Origin: CBDAKK01 sp965216965 | Lineage (GTDB): Bacteria > Spirochaetota > Spirochaetia > WTKD01 > G963693115 | Assembly: GCA_965216965.1 (NCBI GenBank) | Contig: CBDCGX010000017.1 | Location: 1 to 14,132 of the forward strand | DNA length: 14,132 bases | Direction of reading: 5' to 3' | Part shown: in pieces, positions 13,351 through 14,132 of the stretch | Layout of the letters: each line of letters opens with the position of its first letter | Numbering within the stretch: the first letter of the stretch is position 1 | Translations under genes and position numbers: made by a program | The notes under the pieces: model-generated | Seen by the model: only the letters and a program-made list of their open reading frames with translations | What the model was told of the DNA's origin: nothing | The model's database searches: none

Positions 13351-14132
13351 AAATCTTCCTCGTTAGCATCTTCACTGCAGTTAGAATCATATGGAGGATT
13401 TAAGCTCCCTTCCTCATGTTCAGTATCGCCGTCTCCCTCACCTTCTTCTCTTTCAGCAACAGGCTCAGCACCTTCATCTAGTAAAGCAGCAGGCATATAT
13501 GAATCAGAACCTAAATCTTCCTTGTCAATAAAATCCCCATAATCTTCTGATTCTAAATCATCTAACTCTATTTCTTCTTCATCTACAATATCTTGCAATC
13601 CAGAAACTTCTGTACCACCAGCTTCTTCCAAATCAGAATCCCCGCTGTAATATACTATTTTTGAACAATAAAGACATGTAAGCACTTCTTTTTCTTTACG
13701 TACCTCATTTACAAATTGAACTGGAAGAACCATATGGCACCCATAACAAATATTTTTCCTTATAGGAACAATTCCTTCTCCTTCTTTTGAACGAACAATT
13801 CGTTCAAATTTAAAAACCAAATTATCATTAAGAGTTGAAGATATGTTTTTTTCTTGCTCTTTAAATTCTCTCAACTGTATTTCCACCTGGAAAATTTGTT
13901 TTTTAATACTTTCTTTTGTACTATTAAGTGATTGTTCTTGTTCTTTTAAAAAGTTTTCTGTAGTCTCAAATTCTTCTCTAAAATCAGAAAGAGTTTTTTC
14001 TATTGAATTCAAATCCTTTATAAGGATTTGTTCATTATCTCGAGTCTCTTTAATTGCTCTATCTATTTTTTCATAATCACGCTGTGAATTTACTAACCCA
14101 ATATCTCGTTCATAACGATTTCGTTTTTCTTG
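13347..14132 (-). CDS. Coiled-coil/C4 zinc-ribbon protein (CT398/CdsZ-like) with acidic C-terminal tail, 5' end outside window
   Basis: The frame stays open to the right edge, so the gene is cut at its 5' end; the internal TTG at 14012 is not the true start. 261 residues are visible. The first 120 or so are Glu/Lys/Gln-rich coiled coil. Then comes a C4 zinc ribbon with CYGC and, 21 residues after its second Cys, CLYC (visible residues 129-132 and 153-156), the layout of the CT398 family. Related proteins act as scaffolds; chlamydial CdsZ binds type III secretion parts and sigma-54, but the role here is unknown. After the ribbon there is a tail of about 98 residues, roughly 40 % Asp/Glu and almost without basic residues, not a usual part of the family. 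The stop lies just upstream of the rnpB promoter. Confidence 0.85.
   Translation of the reverse strand, partial: QEKRNRYERDIGLVNSQRDYEKIDRAIKETRDNEQILIKDLNSIEKTLSDFREEFETTENFLKEQEQSLNSTKESIKKQIFQVEIQLREFKEQEKNISSTLNDNLVFKFERIVRSKEGEGIVPIRKNICYGCHMVLPVQFVNEVRKEKEVLTCLYCSKIVYYSGDSDLEEAGGTEVSGLQDIVDEEEIELDDLESEDYGDFIDKEDLGSDSYMPAALLDEGAEPVAEREEGEGDGDTEHEEGSLNPPYDSNCSEDANEEDF

Noticed and set aside
1..14132. Search for CRISPR repeats, tRNA genes, insertion sequences, phage genes and toxin-antitoxin pairs
   Set aside because: No regularly spaced repeats, no cloverleaf-like T-loop motif outside the RNase P RNA, and no transposase or integrase motif seen on either strand.

Overview
The window looks like a chromosomal stretch from an AT-rich spirochaete; by eye the GC content is around 30 %. 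The evidence is a flagellar hook-filament block in the order flgN-flgK-flgL-fliW, a FlgK with the large central insertion I associate with spirochaetal FlgK, a shortened SMC, and exported proteins with a loose spirochaete-style lipobox. The de novo purine gene purH and the lipoate gene lipA argue against Borrelia and Treponema pallidum. I cannot assign a genus from sequence alone.

Layout from left to right. Positions 1-5126 (minus strand) hold one run of genes read right to left: smc, a small putative lipoprotein that overlaps smc by ATGA, an exported TPR protein that overlaps the lipoprotein, then a 112-base gap and the 5' two thirds of purH, which leaves the window on the left. A perfect 12-bp hairpin lies directly before purH. 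Positions 5194-6938 (plus strand) hold rnhB and lipA; lipA has its own near-consensus promoter across the rnhB stop codon. Position 6976-7986 (minus) is an aldo/keto reductase of the K+-channel beta-subunit type, convergent with lipA. Positions 8125-12851 (minus) hold the flagellar block: a four-helix membrane protein preceded by a perfect-consensus promoter, then the export chaperone FlgN, the junction proteins FlgK and FlgL, and the assembly factor FliW. The usual csrA partner is absent after fliW. Positions 12958-13315 (minus) encode RNase P RNA, and 13347-14132 (minus) is a coiled-coil/zinc-ribbon protein with a long acidic tail, cut by the right edge.

How the parts fit: FlgN would chaperone FlgK and FlgL for export, these join hook to filament, and FliW adjusts flagellin supply. 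The smc operon pairs a chromosome-organising ATPase with two envelope proteins of unknown role. RNase HII, RNase P, PurH and LipA are housekeeping. I see no mobile element, phage, CRISPR array, toxin-antitoxin pair or tRNA. There is no gene-free stretch above 300 bases apart from the RNase P RNA locus. The most notable points are the SMC without a recognisable hinge, several promoters placed almost on the start codon of genes that lack a Shine-Dalgarno sequence, the purH hairpin, the missing csrA, and the acidic tail on the zinc-ribbon protein.
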